In this document: in pieces, positions 1 through 7,409 of the stretch
Layout of the letters: the number at the start of each line of letters is the position of its first letter
Numbering within the stretch: position 1 is the stretch's first letter
Assembly (NCBI GenBank): GCA_002348385.1
Contig: DEBD01000013.1
Span: forward strand, 36,472-60,853
Source: Gammaproteobacteria bacterium UBA2965
Lineage (GTDB): Bacteria > Pseudomonadota > Gammaproteobacteria > Pseudomonadales > Azotimanducaceae
Length of the DNA: 24,382 nucleotides
Reading direction: 5' to 3'
Notes under the pieces: generated by a model
The model's database searches: none
Seen by the model: the letters and a program-made list of their open reading frames with translations, nothing else
What the model was told of the DNA's origin: nothing
Position numbers and translations under genes: made by a program

Positions 1-24
1 TCCAGATGGTCCAGATGGTCCAGA
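1..24. repeat. 9-base tandem repeat inside the lipoprotein gene
   Basis: The unit TCCAGATGG is present about 2.7 times and is cut by the window edge. On the minus strand it encodes Gly-Pro-Ser triplets of the lipoprotein, so changes in copy number would keep the frame and change the length of the repeat by three residues per unit. Confidence 0.7.
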
Positions 25-138
25 GGCACCTGGGCTACTCGGTGGTGAGGGGGGTGAGGGCGAACCCGGTGGCGGAGAACTGGAAGCGCAGCCGGCAAGC
101 ATTGCGGACAGGGCGGCCCCCAGGAGCCATTTGGTCAT
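1..138 (-). CDS. Partial lipoprotein, N-terminal part, Pro/Ser/Gly-rich
   Basis: Reading leftward from an ATG at 138-136 there is an uninterrupted frame of 46 codons that runs off the window edge. The first 17 residues are a lipoprotein signal: a Lys at position 3, a hydrophobic core and a lipobox LAGC with Cys17 as the lipidation site. After it comes a low-complexity stretch of Pro, Ser and Gly ending in repeated GPS triplets, encoded by a 9-base tandem repeat at the window edge. Such a stretch could be a flexible tether between the membrane anchor and a folded domain, or a short collagen-like repeat, but the rest of the protein is outside the window. The exported TPR/TonB-type gene lies downstream of nothing here: it is read the same way and ends 99 bases upstream of this start, so the two may be cotranscribed. 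Function unknown. Confidence 0.75.
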   Translation of the reverse strand, partial: MTKWLLGAALSAMLAGCASSSPPPGSPSPPSPPSSPGASGPSGPSG

Positions 139-237
139 GTTTTCTGTGAAAGTTGCTGGTCCCACCTGCGCTCTCCGCGGTTGCTTCCCGATCAGCGTAT
201 CTCTGGATTGCTGAACCGTTGCTGTACGTCCACTAGG

Positions 238-1632
238 CTATTCCGCTCGTTCGTCTGTTGCCTCAGGCACCGTTTCAGACCCCTCCAGGGCGTCTGCTGA
301 GGGCTCATCTGCAGACAAGCGGGGAAAATACGCGAAATTGTACTGATATCGGTGGCTTGGGTACTCGGCGGGAACACCCTCGGCGAGGATCGGTCGGAAG
401 CGCGCCTGCCGAAGGCTTTTGCGGACCCGGAAGTCCATCATGCCTTCGGGCTGGGAGATTTCTGTCTTCATCTCGCGCACGTGGCCGTTCTTGGTGACGC
501 TGAAAGACACCTCTACCACGCCCTGCTGCTGTGGCCCGCGTACCCGCGCGGGTGGCGCCTTCGGGGGTTGCGGTGCCGGGAAGTGCAGCATTTTCGGCGC
601 CGCGAAGACGTTGGCGGCTTGCACGCCCTCCACGGCATCGATCATCTTGTAGGCGTACTCATATAGCGGATGTGCGCGGCTGTATTTGTCCCACATGAGA
701 TACCAATCGGCCAGATCGAGGATGCCTTCTGCCAGCGTCTGCTGGCTGTAGCGTTCCGGATCCTCGCGGTAGATGGCGATGACTTGCTGCAGGGCGCGCT
801 CGGCTGCCGGAAAGTTATTCACCGATATCGTGTTTGCATAGGTGGGCTCGAACTGACTAAGCGCACCGGACGTGTCCGTATTGCTGGCCATGTAGATGGG
901 CGGAAAGCGCTCCAGTCGATAGCTATCGGCAATGCCGCGGTAAGCCGGCAGTGACATAGGCGTATTGGCTTGGCCGTGGGTGTTGAGAATGTTCAGCGCG
1001 TGCTCATACATGGTGCGTGCTGCGAAGATATTGTTGGTTTGGGAGTACCAGGTTGCCAGGTGGTACACGCCGGGTAGCATTTCGGCGTCATAGGCACCGT
1101 GCGTCCTAGTGAGGACATGATAAGCATACTCCTCCCGGTCGTTTGCGCTGACGTAGTCCTGCATGGCTTTGAAGGCGTTTGCTTCCCGATAGACTATGGG
1201 CACCTGTTTTGCAGTGTTGAGGCCGTAGTTCACGCGACTGAGATGGGTGGCCCGCTGATACTGATTCAACGCCTGCTCGTGTTCCCCTTTGCCGGCGTGA
1301 GCGTCCCCGAGCAGCGTTATTGGCTCGATGAGCACGGGGTCGTAGCGGTGATTGATCTCCTCCAGCAGTTCGATGTGCTGTTGCAGCCACGCGATGGATT
1401 CATCGAACTCCTGAGCCTCGATCTGGGCACGAACGGCCGTAATGGCTGGATCATCATCCAGCAGCACCTGATCGATAGTCTCTGTGGTGGGTGTTTGAGC
1501 CTCGTTGCTGAACGTGTCTACGTCCGAGCTGAAATCGGGTTCGGCCTGATCAGAAGCGGCGAGCGGGTAGCCGGGCCAGGCAGCCACCAGAAGCATTGCG
1601 CCAAGTGCGCGTTGGAAGTAAATACCGGGCAT
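238..1632 (-). CDS. Exported TPR protein with TonB-type C-terminal domain
   Basis: 464 residues. Residues 1-26 look like a Sec signal peptide (hydrophobic core, cleavage near PLAAS). Residues about 65-335 are helical with TPR-like pairs, for example the segments with GDAHAGKGEHEQALNQYQRA (109-128) and the LATWYSQTNNIFAARTMYEHAL region (192-213). A proline-rich linker at about 350-365 leads to a segment at 371-437 with the pattern of the TonB C-terminal domain (VVEVSFSVTKNGHVREMK, then a FRPxxxxGxP motif). A short acidic tail follows. Classical TonB has an uncleaved N-terminal anchor that contacts ExbB/ExbD; here the N terminus looks cleavable and the Pro/Lys spacer is very short, so this is more likely a periplasmic protein using the TonB fold for binding than an energy transducer. 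The start ATG has only a weak upstream Shine-Dalgarno (GGAA). The partial lipoprotein gene lies 99 bases downstream. Confidence 0.85.
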   Translation of the reverse strand: MPGIYFQRALGAMLLVAAWPGYPLAASDQAEPDFSSDVDTFSNEAQTPTTETIDQVLLDDDPAITAVRAQIEAQEFDESIAWLQQHIELLEEINHRYDPVLIEPITLLGDAHAGKGEHEQALNQYQRATHLSRVNYGLNTAKQVPIVYREANAFKAMQDYVSANDREEYAYHVLTRTHGAYDAEMLPGVYHLATWYSQTNNIFAARTMYEHALNILNTHGQANTPMSLPAYRGIADSYRLERFPPIYMASNTDTSGALSQFEPTYANTISVNNFPAAERALQQVIAIYREDPERYSQQTLAEGILDLADWYLMWDKYSRAHPLYEYAYKMIDAVEGVQAANVFAAPKMLHFPAPQPPKAPPARVRGPQQQGVVEVSFSVTKNGHVREMKTEISQPEGMMDFRVRKSLRQARFRPILAEGVPAEYPSHRYQYNFAYFPRLSADEPSADALEGSETVPEATDERAE

Positions 1633-1742
1633 GTGCTCGAATTTCCGTCAATACAGAGCGCACCCGAGTACGCCAGGTTCTCAAGGCCTCTAAGTGCCGC
1701 TCAGGTTCGACCGCAATTTGGCCGATGTGTTCGAGTGTGTAA

Positions 1743-1757
1743 TTGGGTTCGACCCAA
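1743..1757. repeat. Small inverted repeat upstream of tusA
   Basis: TTGGGT-TCG-ACCCAA is a perfect 6-base inverted repeat with a 3-base centre, in the 197-base gap between the divergent TPR/TonB-type gene and tusA. The core GGTTCGACC occurs a second time at about 1704-1712. The repeated core in a divergent promoter region could be a regulator site, but I recognise no known operator and no clear -35/-10 pair nearby. Confidence 0.3.
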
Positions 1758-1829
1758 GTCAAGGCGCGTGGGAGGGCGGACGGCGCGCGTTGCGGCGCCA
1801 CGCTGCCTTTCGCTACCATCGCCAACGGC

Positions 1830-2081
1830 ATGACCGCCGAATCTACTCAAAAGCCTGATTGCGAATTGGACACAACGGGCCTGTTGTGTCCGGAGCCGCT
1901 CATGATCGTCCGCAATACCGTCAGGTCCATGGCGGCTGGGGAGATTGTGCGCGTGACCGCGACGGATCCGTCCACCGATCGCGACTTCCGTAACTTCTGC
2001 CGGTTCATGGGCCATGAGATGGTGCATAAAGATCTGCAAGGTGAGGTGCTGGAGTATTGGATTCGCAAGGGTGGTGAGTAA
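1830..2081 (+). CDS. tusA: TusA-type sulfur carrier protein
   Basis: 83 residues, the usual family length (about 80). The diagnostic CPEP motif sits at residues 20-23 in the context GLLCPEPLMIVR, with Cys20 as the expected persulfide-carrying residue. The remainder matches the two-helix, four-strand TusA fold, including the ATDPSTDRDFRNFC segment. TusA takes sulfur from the cysteine desulfurase IscS and passes it to the TusBCD/TusE relay for 2-thiouridine in tRNA; relatives also feed molybdenum cofactor and sulfur-oxidation routes. An in-frame TTG further upstream would add 29 residues unlike the family, so the ATG at 1830 is preferred, although no strong Shine-Dalgarno is visible. It is the first gene of the seven-gene run, and its stop overlaps the next start by one base (TAATG). 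Confidence 0.9.
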   Translation: MTAESTQKPDCELDTTGLLCPEPLMIVRNTVRSMAAGEIVRVTATDPSTDRDFRNFCRFMGHEMVHKDLQGEVLEYWIRKGGE

Positions 2082-2527
2082 TGGTGTCATTCTATTTTGC
2101 CTATGGATCCAACATGAATCCGGCGCGCATGTCCGAACGTGGGATGCAGTTTGATGCTGTGCAAGGAGGACGCTTGGAAGGCTTTCGATTGGTATTCGAT
2201 AAGGCCTCCAAAGCACACCCTGACATCGGCCACGCAAACCTCACCTACGATCCGGCGGCTGCCGCGGAAGGCGTGGTCTACCGGCTGACCAGCGCATCGG
2301 AAATAACGCGTATGGACCCGTATGAGAACGCTCCGGTGAATTACAGTCGGGAGGTCGTGACCGTTGCGGGCGTGCATTGCTGGACGTATTTCGCCAACCC
2401 AGCGGTGCGTTTTGCCGGACTGAAACCCTCACGCAGCTATCTCAACCACCTGCTGGCGGGGCGCGAGTACCTGACTCCTGAATATTATCGGATGTTGTGC
2501 GCCGTGGAGTGCGTGGAAGGGCGGTGA
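2081..2527 (+). CDS. Gamma-glutamylcyclotransferase-like (GGCT/AIG2 family) protein
   Basis: 148 residues. It opens with FYFAYGSNMNPARM: the YGSN motif (residues 8-11) forms the substrate loop of the GGCT fold. The MDPYENAPVNYSRE segment carries Glu82 where the family's catalytic acid sits, followed by the typical Tyr and Arg. The fold cyclises gamma-glutamyl groups to 5-oxoproline; the exact substrate (gamma-glutamyl amino acids, glutathione or a gamma-glutamylamine) cannot be told from sequence. It starts in the tusA stop codon and ends in GTGA shared with the next gene, so translation is probably coupled in both directions. Cytoplasmic, with no signal peptide or membrane segment. Confidence 0.85.
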   Translation: MVSFYFAYGSNMNPARMSERGMQFDAVQGGRLEGFRLVFDKASKAHPDIGHANLTYDPAAAAEGVVYRLTSASEITRMDPYENAPVNYSREVVTVAGVHCWTYFANPAVRFAGLKPSRSYLNHLLAGREYLTPEYYRMLCAVECVEGR

Positions 2528-2997
2528 TCAGCGATCGCTGCATTGCCGGAGCCTTCAATGCGCGGCTCTCGCGGGTTCACAACACGGTGCTCGTAGGTGG
2601 CGGGCAGGAGCCCCTGTATCTGCCCGCTCGGCGCGGGGCGAAGGCGATGATCCGCTATACGCGGGACTACGCGCGCAGCGCGCTGCACGAATTGGCGCAT
2701 TGGGCGTTGGCGGGGCCAAGCCGCCTGGATCTGGAGGATTACGGATTGTGGTATGTGCCGCCGCCCAGAACACCAGCGCATCAGGTGGCGTTCTTCGCGG
2801 CGGAACGTCGGGTGCAGGCATTGGAGAGCTTGTTCTGCGGCGCCTGCGGGCTGCCTTTCTGCGTCAGCGCAGACAACTTCGGTTCGGAGTTGGACGAGTT
2901 CGCATCACGGGTTGCCGAGTCTGCGCAGTCCATGCGTCCCCACCTTGCGCAACGCCCGCGACAGATTCTTCGCCTGTTGCAGCAACTCCATGAGTAA
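2524..2997 (+). CDS. epmC: EpmC, elongation factor P hydroxylase (YfcM family)
   Basis: 157 residues from the GTG that overlaps the previous stop (GTGA, 2524-2527). An in-frame GTG at 2497 would add nine Arg-rich residues that do not look native. Recognisable YfcM features are EPLYLPA, the metal-binding HELAHWALAG motif (His55, Glu56, His59), DYGLWYVPP, QALESLFCGACGLPFCVSADN and the closing RPRQILRLLQ. EpmC hydroxylates the beta-lysylated lysine of EF-P, the last step after EpmB and EpmA. Neither of those genes nor efp lies in this window, so the substrate pathway is assumed to be elsewhere in the genome. The 3' end overlaps the next start by 8 bases. Function is well supported by family; the exact start is the weakest part. 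Confidence 0.88.
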   Translation: MISDRCIAGAFNARLSRVHNTVLVGGGQEPLYLPARRGAKAMIRYTRDYARSALHELAHWALAGPSRLDLEDYGLWYVPPPRTPAHQVAFFAAERRVQALESLFCGACGLPFCVSADNFGSELDEFASRVAESAQSMRPHLAQRPRQILRLLQQLHE

Positions 2998-3871
2998 ACA
3001 ACCCATTCACCTGGTCGACGGCAGCATTTATTTCTTTCGCGCCCTGTTCGGTGTGCCAGACTTGTTCTTCGACGGCGCGGGCAAGGCGGTGAACGGCGTA
3101 AAGGGGTATCTGCACTTTCTGTTCGATCTTGTGCTCGACCAGGGCGCGCGCTACCTGGTGGTTGCCTTCGACGAGAGCCTCACCAGCTGTTTTCGCAATG
3201 ACCTGTATCCCGCCTACAAGGCGCACCGGCCGCTGCCGGATGAGAACATCAAATACCAGTTCAAACTCTGTCAGCGCCTGACGGCCTCCCTCGGTGTGCT
3301 GACGTTGGCACATTCACGCTTCGAAGCCGACGACATCATGGCCACCGTTGCCGCTCGAGCCCGGCGCCCGGTTCGGTTGTTGAGCCGTGACAAGGATCTG
3401 CTCCAGCTGTTGCGCCCGGGCGTGACTCTGGCCAGCCCGGTTTCCGGCGTGGCGACTGAGTCCCAGTTCAGCGCCCAGTTCGGTTTCCCACCGGCGTTAT
3501 ATCCGGACTATCAGGCACTGCAGGGTGACTCTGTGGACAACATTCCGGGTGTGCCGGGGGTTGGCCCTAAGACGGCAGCCAGGCTTGTTGCCCGATTTGG
3601 AGGGCTGGAGACTATCTACGCCAACCGGCCTGGGTGGCCGGAGGTCGGCGTGGGAGCACAGAGTCGGGTGGCGCAGCGGCTCCTGGCGCATCGCGCGGAC
3701 GCCATGCTGTTTCGACAGCTCACCCGCCTGCATCGTCGTGCGCCAGTGCATTATCCGGCCAACGCAACCCGGGTAGGTTGCGGGTCGCTGGATGGGCTTC
3801 GACGCGGTATTGAGCGGGCAGGGCTGCTGCGGCATTTCGCTGGCCCCCTGGCGCGGGTCGCGTCCGGCTGA
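2990..3871 (+). CDS. 5'-3' exonuclease / flap endonuclease-like protein
   Basis: 293 residues, starting at an ATG 8 bases inside epmC. It contains the acidic metal-binding set of the family: Asp10 in HLVDGSIYFFRA, the FEADDIMA block (111-118), SRDKDLLQL (132-140) and the helix-hairpin-helix region GDSVDNIPGVPGVGPKTA (179-196). This is the nuclease unit found at the N terminus of DNA polymerase I and in the stand-alone Xni/ExoIX protein. It is longer than E. coli Xni (about 250 residues) and carries no polymerase domain, so it should act as a separate nuclease in Okazaki fragment processing or repair. The full acidic set suggests catalytic competence. Stop and next start overlap (TGATG). Confidence 0.88.
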   Translation: MSKQPIHLVDGSIYFFRALFGVPDLFFDGAGKAVNGVKGYLHFLFDLVLDQGARYLVVAFDESLTSCFRNDLYPAYKAHRPLPDENIKYQFKLCQRLTASLGVLTLAHSRFEADDIMATVAARARRPVRLLSRDKDLLQLLRPGVTLASPVSGVATESQFSAQFGFPPALYPDYQALQGDSVDNIPGVPGVGPKTAARLVARFGGLETIYANRPGWPEVGVGAQSRVAQRLLAHRADAMLFRQLTRLHRRAPVHYPANATRVGCGSLDGLRRGIERAGLLRHFAGPLARVASG

Positions 3872-4962
3872 TGGTCAATGCCGTGGAATGCGTGGTGGTG
3901 GGCTCGGGCGTGGTGGGCCTGGCTTGCGCCAGAGCCTTGGCCCGGCAGGGGCGTGAGGTGGTGGTACTTGAGCGGCATACGGCCATTGGAACGGAAACCA
4001 GCGCGCGCAACTCCGAGGTCATTCATGCCGGCATCTACTATCCGGCCGGCTCGCTGAAGGCGCGCCTGTGCGTCGCAGGCAAGCAGAAGCTCTATGACTA
4101 CTGTGCGTCCCGACAGGTACCGCATCGGGCCTGCGGCAAGCTGATTGTCGCCAGCGCTGATGCTCAAATTGGCGAGCTGCAGCGTATCGCCGATCAGGCA
4201 GCGGTCAATGGGGTAGCCCTGCGGTGGCTAGGCGGTGATGAGGTGACGGCCATGGAACCTGCGGTGAAAGCCGTGGCGGGTCTGCATTCGCCAACCACGG
4301 GCATCGTCGATTCGCACGCGTTCATGGTGAGCCTGCAGGGCGAGTTGGAACAAGCCGGAGGGGCGGTGGCCTTCGCGGCCGATGTACAGCAGATACGCAG
4401 TGTGGATGGGGGAATCCGGGTACAAACCGCCGATGCGGAGCTGCACAGTCGATGGCTGGTCAACTGCGCCGGTCTGCATGCGCCGAGCCTGGCCAGTCAG
4501 CTCATCGATGTAGCGCAGCCTTCTCAATTCGCGGTGGGACACTACTATGCCTATTCAGGCGCGGCGCCGTTCAACCAACTGGTTTACCCGGTGCCGGAAC
4601 CCGGTGGTTTGGGAATACACGTCACTCTGGATCTGGCGGGGCAAGCTCGATTCGGTCCCGACGTGGTGTGGCGCGACACCCTGAGCTACGACTTCCCCAC
4701 TGACGAGGCGGCGCTTCGAAGCAAGTTTGCCGCAGCGATTCGTGAGTATTTTCCCGCTCTGGAGGAAAGCCGGCTGTATCCGAGCTACACCGGCATTCGT
4801 CCGAAGATCGTGGCTGAGGGCCAAGCGGCGGGTGACTTCGTGCTGCATGGACCGTCCGATCATGGGGTGGCGGGCTTCATCAATCTCATGGGAATCGAGT
4901 CGCCAGGCCTCACCAGCGCGCTTGCCATTGGGGAGCGGGTGGCTGGGATGGCTGATGCTTAA
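3871..4962 (+). CDS. FAD-dependent oxidoreductase, L-2-hydroxyglutarate dehydrogenase-like
   Basis: 363 residues. The N-terminal FAD-binding motif is VVVGSGVVGLACARAL (Gly11, Gly13, Gly16), with the acidic end of beta-2 in VVVLERH. The block SARNSEVIHAGIYYPAGSLKA (44-64) and the C-terminal FINLMGIESPGLTSALAIG are hallmarks of the L-2-hydroxyglutarate dehydrogenase branch (human L2HGDH, E. coli LhgO). Those enzymes oxidise L-2-hydroxyglutarate, a side product of dehydrogenases, back to 2-oxoglutarate and pass electrons to the quinone pool. The length is slightly under LhgO (about 420 residues). Substrate is inferred, since related DAO-family enzymes use other 2-hydroxy acids or glycine derivatives. 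The last 8 bases are shared with the NAD-kinase-family gene. Confidence 0.82.
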   Translation: MVNAVECVVVGSGVVGLACARALARQGREVVVLERHTAIGTETSARNSEVIHAGIYYPAGSLKARLCVAGKQKLYDYCASRQVPHRACGKLIVASADAQIGELQRIADQAAVNGVALRWLGGDEVTAMEPAVKAVAGLHSPTTGIVDSHAFMVSLQGELEQAGGAVAFAADVQQIRSVDGGIRVQTADAELHSRWLVNCAGLHAPSLASQLIDVAQPSQFAVGHYYAYSGAAPFNQLVYPVPEPGGLGIHVTLDLAGQARFGPDVVWRDTLSYDFPTDEAALRSKFAAAIREYFPALEESRLYPSYTGIRPKIVAEGQAAGDFVLHGPSDHGVAGFINLMGIESPGLTSALAIGERVAGMADA

Positions 4963-6061
4963 AGTCGGCCTGCTGATCAACCCGATCGCCGGGATCGGCG
5001 GCGAGGCGGCCCAGAAGGGCAGTGATACGGCGCAGATTCAGACCCTTGCTCGGGCACGAGGGGGGCGCCCGCGGGGCAGCGATCGCGCTGCGCGTGCGCT
5101 GCGCGCTTTGGGCGCCCGGTCCACGCTGGCCTGGTACACGTGGGATGGCGAGATGGGTGCGAGCGTGTTTCAGGCCTGCGGGATGAAGGCCCGCATTGTT
5201 GGTGTCCCTGGCCAGCCGAGCAGCGCTGCCGACACGCGAAAAGCAGCGGCGGCGTTGGCTGACGCGGCAGTCGACCTTCTGGTGTTTGCGGGGGGCGATG
5301 GCACCGCCAGAGACGTGCTCGATGCGGTCGGTGCGCGACTGCCCGTCCTCGGGATTCCCGCTGGAGTGAAGATGCATTCCGGCGTGTTCGCAACCACGCC
5401 GGAGGTGGCGGCCGAGATTCTTGCGCGGCTGTCGATGGGTGGGCTGGTGCGTGCAATGCGTGCCGAGGTGCGCGACCGGTTGGAGGCTGGGGATCTTGCG
5501 CAGACGAGCTATTTCGGAGATCTACTGGTACCGGATATAGGCGGCTTCGTTCAGCACACGAAGCAAGGCGGGCGGGAAAGCGAACGCCTGGCGTTGGTGG
5601 AAATCGTCGCGCAGGCGGTTGAACTCATTGAAGGCTCGGCGCTTCCCTGCGTGTTGGGTCCGGGTGGCACCTTGGCTGAGGTGAAGTCGGCCCTGGGAAT
5701 ATCACCCACGCTGCTGGGCGTGGATGTGGTGCGCAAGGGTCAGCCGCCTGCATTGGACGTGGACGCCGATTGGCTGCGCCGTGAGATAGCTGGCCCCGCA
5801 GAGTTGTTTGTCAGCTTCACACGCGCTCAGGGGTTTCTGCTGGGGCGCGGCAATCAGCAGTTGAGCGCGGAATTTCTTGGGCGGCTCGAGCGTGAGTGCG
5901 TTCACGTGCTGAGCACGCGGACCAAGCTGCTGTCACTGGAAGGACGTCCTCTGCTGGTGGACACGGACGATGCCCAACTCGATCAGGCGTTGTCTGGCTT
6001 GATCGAGATTGTCGTCGGATACGAGGACCGCTTGCTGTATCACGTGGCCACTCATGCGTGA
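4955..6061 (+). CDS. ATP-NAD kinase family protein (AcoX-like branch)
   Basis: 368 residues from the ATG overlapping the preceding stop (ATGCTTAA). The N terminus (KVGLLINPIAGIGG) and the GGDGTARDV motif at 113-121 are the nucleotide-binding signatures of the NAD/diacylglycerol/sphingosine kinase superfamily, and GIPAGVKMHSGVFAT (133-147) is typical of the AcoX-like group. It is longer than housekeeping NadK (about 290 residues), and a canonical nadK is expected elsewhere. Members of this branch sit in acetoin and other redox operons, and their physiological substrate is poorly established; phosphorylation of NAD or another nucleotide cofactor is the family-level prediction. The position directly after a flavoprotein dehydrogenase fits a role in cofactor supply, which is inference. 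Confidence 0.82.
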   Translation: MLKVGLLINPIAGIGGEAAQKGSDTAQIQTLARARGGRPRGSDRAARALRALGARSTLAWYTWDGEMGASVFQACGMKARIVGVPGQPSSAADTRKAAAALADAAVDLLVFAGGDGTARDVLDAVGARLPVLGIPAGVKMHSGVFATTPEVAAEILARLSMGGLVRAMRAEVRDRLEAGDLAQTSYFGDLLVPDIGGFVQHTKQGGRESERLALVEIVAQAVELIEGSALPCVLGPGGTLAEVKSALGISPTLLGVDVVRKGQPPALDVDADWLRREIAGPAELFVSFTRAQGFLLGRGNQQLSAEFLGRLERECVHVLSTRTKLLSLEGRPLLVDTDDAQLDQALSGLIEIVVGYEDRLLYHVATHA

Positions 6062-6965
6062 TTTCGCCGTAGTGGTGGAGCGCTGCGCGGGCCGACATGT
6101 GCCTGGTTCCACGGATGCGGTTAGGTTGTTTCATGGGCGGGGTCATGCATACGCGGGCTTCGAAGACATTACCGTCGACTGCTTTGGTCCCATCGTCCTA
6201 GTGGGATGCTTCAGCGACGACGAGGCAGGCGCGGCGGTGCTGGCTGGAAAGCTTGGCGAATGCCTGGATGGGGTAACCGGCGTTGGTGTGCAGCTGCGCG
6301 CCCATCGTCGTGCCCGCTTTAGCGTCGTGGCCGGTCAAATTCCGGATGAGCTCACGGTTACCGAGCACGGCCTGAATTTCCTGATACGTCCGGGCCGCAA
6401 TCTCAACGTAGGCTTGTTCCTCGATGCGGAACCGGCTCGACACTGGGTGCGCCAGCGGGCGCAAGGTCGGCGCGTGCTGAATCTGTTCGCTTACACCTGC
6501 GGTTTTTCGGTAGCCGCGCTGGCGGGCGGCGCAGCGCATGTGGTGAACGTGGATATGAGCCGTAGCGCGCTGGCTTGGGGCCGGCAGAATCATCTGGCCA
6601 ACGGCCATGACCTGCGCTCTACCTATAACATGCCCAGGGATGTTTTCCGGGCGCGGTCGCGGCTGCGTCAGCGCGGGCCGTTCGATCTGGTGATCGTGGA
6701 TCCACCCACCCATCAGGCCGGTAGCTTCAATGCGGAGCGTCAGTACGGGCAGGTGCTCAAGCGGGTGAACGCGCTGACTGCCCCTGGCGCCTGGCTGCTT
6801 GCCTGTTTGAACTCGCCGTTTCTACACACCGACTTTCTGCCTGCCCAGGCGGCCAAATGGTGTCCGGGGAGCAGGTTCGAGGGTTACTTACCGGCATCGG
6901 ACGACTTCCCCGACCGGTATGCGGATCGTGCTTTGAAGATGGCGGTATTTCGTTGGTCCGGCTGA
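6054..6965 (+). CDS. Class I SAM-dependent methyltransferase (RlmI/RlmK-like core)
   Basis: 303 residues, with its ATG 8 bases inside the previous gene (ATGCGTGA). Motif I is VLNLFAYTCGFSVAAL (141-156), followed by an acidic VNVDMSRSALAWGRQN, and the catalytic-loop motif is DLVIVDPPTH (211-220). These match the Methyltrans_SAM group related to 23S rRNA methyltransferases RlmI and the C-terminal half of RlmKL. The N terminal 100 residues are not an obvious PUA domain. DPPT rather than DPPS/DPPR and the lack of a clear RNA-binding domain leave the target open; RNA is more likely than protein by family. It is the last gene of the run and converges on the next gene with a 3-base gap holding a small inverted repeat. 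Confidence 0.8.
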   Translation: MRDFAVVVERCAGRHVPGSTDAVRLFHGRGHAYAGFEDITVDCFGPIVLVGCFSDDEAGAAVLAGKLGECLDGVTGVGVQLRAHRRARFSVVAGQIPDELTVTEHGLNFLIRPGRNLNVGLFLDAEPARHWVRQRAQGRRVLNLFAYTCGFSVAALAGGAAHVVNVDMSRSALAWGRQNHLANGHDLRSTYNMPRDVFRARSRLRQRGPFDLVIVDPPTHQAGSFNAERQYGQVLKRVNALTAPGAWLLACLNSPFLHTDFLPAQAAKWCPGSRFEGYLPASDDFPDRYADRALKMAVFRWSG

Positions 6966-6978
6966 GCGTCAATGACGC
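6966..6978. terminator. Small inverted repeat at a convergent gene junction
   Basis: GCGTCAATGACGC (5-6 base arms) lies exactly where the methyltransferase gene and the convergent small gene meet, overlapping the stop codon of the latter. It could serve both strands as a transcript end or stability stem, but it has no T-run and is short. Confidence 0.25.
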
Positions 6979-7409
6979 ATGCGGGTCATGAGATCTACCA
7001 TGACGCCGCGAAGTGCTGGGGAAGAGCGATCTCTGAGCGCGTCCCGAATTTTGTGAATTGTGCTGGACTGCTCGGCGCGCACGGATTCGGGCAGGTGTTG
7101 GCTTGGCTCGGCCGCTCCGGGCGCTAAGGGCGTCGACAGCAGGGTGAAGCAACGCGCCGTGAGCACCGCCTGATCGATAGCTTCCTGTCGGATGACGTCC
7201 TCAAAGCGCAGATAGCCTTCTTCGCCCAACCACACCAGGGTGGCGAAGCAGGCGAGGTGCCGCTGGCTGCGCACGCCGAAGTCGTCCGGTTCCTCTGGCC
7301 CGCAGATGTCTTCTACGTAGACGGAGTGTTTGCGCGGGAAAACCGAATAGAGCTGCGAGAGTACCTTCGCGCCGTCCTTGAAGAAGTCGTCGACATGGAT
7401 GTCGCTCAT
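6969..7409 (-). CDS. Conserved hypothetical protein coupled to alaA
   Basis: 146 residues, no signal peptide or membrane segment, mixed charge. It begins with MSDIHVDDFFKDGAKVLSQLY and contains EDICGPEEPDDFG and RHLACFATLVWLGEEGYLRF, which reads like a small winged-helix-like or helical domain, followed by a more variable C-terminal half. I do not recognise a catalytic motif. Its ATG overlaps the alaA stop (ATGA, 7406-7409), so it is almost certainly translated with alaA and shares its promoter. A role linked to alanine/pyruvate metabolism is suggested only by this coupling. It converges with the methyltransferase gene 3 bases away. Confidence 0.75.
   Translation of the reverse strand: MSDIHVDDFFKDGAKVLSQLYSVFPRKHSVYVEDICGPEEPDDFGVRSQRHLACFATLVWLGEEGYLRFEDVIRQEAIDQAVLTARCFTLLSTPLAPGAAEPSQHLPESVRAEQSSTIHKIRDALRDRSSPALRGVMVDLMTRMRH

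Noticed and set aside
1743..1757. tRNA T-arm-like sequence (GGTTCGA in a stem)
   Set aside because: The loop is 3-5 bases instead of 7 and no acceptor, D or anticodon arms can be placed around it.
1099..1833. Plus-strand frame of 244 codons opposite the TPR/TonB-type gene
   Set aside because: Antisense of a clear gene with signal peptide and domains; no family resemblance and no ribosome site.
2753..2989. N-terminal extension of the exonuclease gene
   Set aside because: It is the out-of-frame reading of epmC; the nuclease fold begins at the ATG at 2990 (HLVDG motif with Asp10).
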